DNA of 39,397 nt, from contig NZ_STGL01000015.1 in the NCBI RefSeq assembly GCF_004919085.1, positions 1 to 39,397 on the forward strand, in the 5' to 3' direction. The stretch's first letter is position 1. Each line of letters starts with the position of its first letter. Under the pieces are notes generated by a model, which was not told where the DNA came from, did no database searches, and was given only the letters and a program-made list of their open reading frames with translations. The stretch comes from Nocardioides sp. GY 10127. Its GTDB lineage: Bacteria; Actinomycetota; Actinomycetes; Propionibacteriales; Nocardioidaceae. Below, one piece after another: positions 37,083 through 39,397 of this stretch. The translations under genes and the position numbers were made by a program.

Positions 37083-38525
37083 GTGAGCACCGAGCACGGC
37101 ACGAACACCGGCAAGCTGTGGGGCGGTCGGTTCGCCGGCGGCCCGTCGCCGGAGCTGGACGCGCTGTCGCGCTCCACGCACTTCGACTGGCGGCTGACCC
37201 CCTACGACCTGGCCGGCTCCCGTGCCCACGCCAACGCGCTGCACCGCGCCGGGCTGCTGACCGACGCCGACCACGCAGAGCTCCTCCGTGGCCTGTCGGT
37301 GCTGGGGGAGCGGTTCGCCGCCGGCGACCTGCACCCCGACGTCACCGACGAGGACGTCCACGGCGCCCTGGAGCGGCTCCTGCTCGAGGAGGTCGGGCCC
37401 GACGTGGGTGGACGCCTGCGCGCGGGTCGGTCGCGCAACGACCAGATCGCGACCCTGTTCAAGGTGTTCCTCCGCGACCACGCCCGCGTGATGTCGTCCC
37501 TCGTGCTCGACCTGGTCTCGGCGATCGCCGAGCAGGCGGCCGCGCACCTGGGTGACGAGGTGACGCCCCCGACCGTGATGCCGGGACGCACCCACCTGCA
37601 GCACGCCCAGCCGGTGCTGCTCTCGCACCACCTGATGGCGCACGCCTGGTCGCTGCTGCGCGACGTCGACCGCCTCGCCGACTGGGACGCGCGCGTCGCC
37701 GGTGACTCGCCCTACGGCTCCGGCGCGCTGGCCGGCCAGTCGCTCGGCCTGGACCCGACCGGTGTCGCCGCCGAGCTCGGGTTCTCCGGGTCGTCCGCGA
37801 ACTCCATCGACGGCACCGCGAGCCGCGACTTCGTCGCGGAGTTCGCCTTCGTCGCCGCCCAGATCGGCGTCGACGTCTCCCGGATGGCGGAGGAGATCAT
37901 CCTCTGGGCCACGAAGGAGTTCGCCTTCGTCACGCTGCACGACTCGTGGTCGACCGGGTCGAGCATCATGCCGCAGAAGAAGAACCCGGACATCTCGGAG
38001 CTGGCGCGCGGGAAGGCGGGGCGCCTCATCGGCAACCTGTCCGGACTGCTCGCCACGCTCAAGGCGCTCCCGCTGGCGTACAACCGCGACCTCCAGGAGG
38101 ACAAGGAGCCCGTGTTCGACTCGGTCGACACCCTGGAGGTGCTGCTGCCGGCCTTCACCGGTCAGGTCGCCACGCTGGTCTTCGACGCGGACCGCATGGG
38201 CGAGCTCGCCCCGCAGGGCTTCTCCCTGGCCACGGACGTCGCCGAGTGGCTCGTGTGCGAGGGCGTCCCGTTCCGCATCGCCCACGAGGTCGCGGGCGCC
38301 TGCGTGCGCCGCTGCGAGGAGCTCGGGATCGAGCTGGCTGACCTCAGCGACGAGCAGTTCGCCGAGATCTCGCCCCACCTGACGCCCGGCGTGCGCTCCG
38401 TGCTCACGGTCGAGGGCTCCGTGTCCTCGCGTGACGGCCGCGGGGGCACCGCTCCCGTCCGGGTCCGCGAGCAGCACGCCGAGCTGCTCGCCCGCGCCGA
38501 GGCACTGCGGTCCCGCCTGGGCTGA
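37083..38525 (+). CDS. argH: Argininosuccinate lyase
   Basis: A 480-residue fumarase/aspartase-superfamily enzyme that splits argininosuccinate into arginine and fumarate, the last step of the pathway. It opens KLWGGRFAGGPSPELDALSR, then AGRSRNDQIATLFKVFLRDH, the active-site histidine region MPGRTHLQHAQPVLLSHHL and the superfamily signature GSSIMPQKKNPDISELARGK with the catalytic serine. Length is normal. The GTG start is preceded by GAGAGGCAGCAGCAGAA. A GC hairpin separates it from argG. The glycosylase gene follows after 10 bp and is likely co-transcribed. Confidence 0.97.
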   Translation: MSTEHGTNTGKLWGGRFAGGPSPELDALSRSTHFDWRLTPYDLAGSRAHANALHRAGLLTDADHAELLRGLSVLGERFAAGDLHPDVTDEDVHGALERLLLEEVGPDVGGRLRAGRSRNDQIATLFKVFLRDHARVMSSLVLDLVSAIAEQAAAHLGDEVTPPTVMPGRTHLQHAQPVLLSHHLMAHAWSLLRDVDRLADWDARVAGDSPYGSGALAGQSLGLDPTGVAAELGFSGSSANSIDGTASRDFVAEFAFVAAQIGVDVSRMAEEIILWATKEFAFVTLHDSWSTGSSIMPQKKNPDISELARGKAGRLIGNLSGLLATLKALPLAYNRDLQEDKEPVFDSVDTLEVLLPAFTGQVATLVFDADRMGELAPQGFSLATDVAEWLVCEGVPFRIAHEVAGACVRRCEELGIELADLSDEQFAEISPHLTPGVRSVLTVEGSVSSRDGRGGTAPVRVREQHAELLARAEALRSRLG

Positions 38526-38535
38526 CGGGACCCCT

Positions 38536-39129
38536 GTGATCGACTGGACGGCGCCACCGGAGACGGTGGCGCCGTTGCTGTTGGGAGCCACGCTCACCCA
38601 CGCCGGCGTCACGGTGAGGCTCACCGAGGTCGAGGCCTACGGGGGCGCCGACGATCCCGGCTCCCACGCCCTCCGTGGACCGACGGCTCGCAACGCGTCC
38701 ATGTTCGGCGCGCCCGCCCACCTCTACTGCTACTTCACCTACGGGATGCACGTGTGCGCGAACGTGGTGACCGGCCCGGAGGGGGAGGGCGGCGCCGTCC
38801 TGCTCCGAGCGGGCGAGGTGCTCGACGGCCTGGCTCTCGCTCGCGAGCGCCGACCGGGGAGCTCCACGCGCGACCTGGCCCGGGGTCCCGCCCGCCTGGT
38901 CCGGTGCCTGGCACTCTCGCTCGAGGACGACGGCCTCCCGCTCCTCGGCGACGGGGCCCCCCGGCTGGAGCCGACCGTGACCCCGGTGGACCCGGACCGC
39001 GTCCAGGCCGGCCCGCGGGTGGGCCTGCGCCGGGCTGCGGACCGCCCGTGGCGCTGGTGGCTGGCGGGGGAGCGGAGCGTCTCCGCGTACCGTCCTGCGG
39101 CCGTCCGGAAGAAGGCTCCAGGCGGGTGA
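38536..39129 (+). CDS. 3-methyladenine DNA glycosylase (AAG/MPG family)
   Basis: A 197-residue monofunctional glycosylase of the mammalian-type AAG fold, which removes alkylated purines such as 3-methyladenine and hypoxanthine. The diagnostic stretch is TEVEAYGGADDPGSHALRGP followed by TARNASMFG, which carries the catalytic glutamate; HLYCYFTYGMHVCANVVTG is the tyrosine-rich intercalation region, and RVGLRRAADRPWRWW the usual C-terminus. The GTG start lies 10 bp after argH; the ribosome-binding site is weak (GGGA). An argH-glycosylase pair is known from other actinobacteria. An rRNA operon promoter region begins 24 bp beyond its end. Confidence 0.92.
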   Translation: MIDWTAPPETVAPLLLGATLTHAGVTVRLTEVEAYGGADDPGSHALRGPTARNASMFGAPAHLYCYFTYGMHVCANVVTGPEGEGGAVLLRAGEVLDGLALARERRPGSSTRDLARGPARLVRCLALSLEDDGLPLLGDGAPRLEPTVTPVDPDRVQAGPRVGLRRAADRPWRWWLAGERSVSAYRPAAVRKKAPGG

Positions 39130-39152
39130 GGCGCAGACCACGCAACCTGGAT

Positions 39153-39181
39153 TTGGCCTCAGGGCAACACGTCTGTAATGT
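39153..39181 (+). promoter_or_regulatory. rRNA operon promoter P1
   Basis: -35 TTGGCC (39153-39158) and -10 TAATGT (39176-39181) are 17 bp apart in a locally AT-richer stretch upstream of a ribosomal RNA leader. Confidence 0.6.
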
Positions 39182-39299
39182 TCTCTTCGTCGCCGGGAAC
39201 GGCGCGGAGGACGACAGCCGGTCAGGCTGCGACCGAGGCGTTCGTCCCAGCGGCCGCAGAGGCAGATCTCGGTCTGTCCGGCGAGTCGGCTCGCACGAG

Positions 39300-39328
39300 T
39301 TGACTTCGCCAGGCAGACTGCGTAAGTT
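39300..39328 (+). promoter_or_regulatory. rRNA operon promoter P2
   Basis: -35 TTGACT (39300-39305) and -10 TAAGTT (39323-39328) are 17 bp apart, the best match to consensus in the window. Tandem promoters are usual for actinobacterial rrn operons. Confidence 0.75.
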
Positions 39329-39380
39329 TCTGCAGGTTGCCCGGCCAGCGGAGCGGAAACGCGAGGCGGTTGGTGCGTGT

Positions 39381-39397
39381 GATTCTTGAGAACTCAA
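39381..39397 (+). promoter_or_regulatory. rRNA leader element (boxA-like), edge of an rrn operon
   Basis: TTGAGAACTCAA at the very end of the window closely matches the TTTGAGAACTCAA element that stands upstream of 16S rRNA in actinobacteria, linked to antitermination and RNase III processing. The 16S gene should start within about 100-200 bp beyond the edge. Confidence 0.75.

Overview
The window is chromosomal DNA from a high-G+C actinobacterium. Nearly every third codon position is G or C, GTG starts are common, and several genes lack a ribosome-binding site but carry a TANNNT box 6-8 nt before the start codon, as in leaderless actinobacterial transcripts. The gene order infC-rpmI-rplT-tsnR ... 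pheS-pheT ... argCJBDFRGH, and the hisE-hisG pair, are typically actinobacterial. A member of the Micrococcales is my best guess; this is inference. I see no insertion sequence, phage gene, tRNA or CRISPR array.

Layout. 1-1131: start of a divergent membrane protein and a GlxA-type AraC regulator with an operator-like repeat cluster. 1147-4733: a YcaQ-type DNA glycosylase, an ABC exporter and its divergent MarR regulator with a palindromic operator. 4844-8771: a sulfane-sulfur module made of a GntR/UTRA regulator, a single-domain rhodanese, a TauE/SafE transporter, a CstB-like persulfide dioxygenase fused to two rhodanese domains, and probably a small membrane protein starting at CTG. 8726-13935: a GNAT acetyltransferase, hisE-hisG, a PH-domain membrane protein, an aldose 1-epimerase-like protein, a small membrane protein coupled to a uridine-kinase-like P-loop protein, and an SseB-like protein. 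13992-16592: the IF-3/L35/L20 operon with a long attenuator-bearing leader and an AUC start codon for infC, then a SpoU-type rRNA methyltransferase. 16662-23250: an orphan histidine kinase, a divergent mycothiol-isomerase-fold protein and WYL regulator, and pheST. 23274-29391: an accessory block with a 1086-residue AfsR/SARP-like ATPase regulator, a DrrA/DrrB-like ABC exporter and another mycothiol-isomerase-fold protein; it sits where pheT and argC are often adjacent. 29431-38525: the complete ornithine-to-arginine cluster argCJBDFRGH behind one ArgR-type operator/promoter. 38536-39129: a 3-methyladenine DNA glycosylase. 39153-39397: two strong promoters and the leader of a ribosomal RNA operon whose 16S gene lies just outside.

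How the parts work together. The arg genes form a coupled operon (ATGA and GTGA junctions) that encodes its own repressor. The sulfur module joins persulfide oxidation, sulfur transfer and anion export under a GntR regulator, and a CsoR/CstR-like G-tract palindrome overlaps its likely -10 box. That regulatory combination, the CTG-start small gene, the E. coli-type argG and the structured infC and tsnR RNA elements are the points most worth following.
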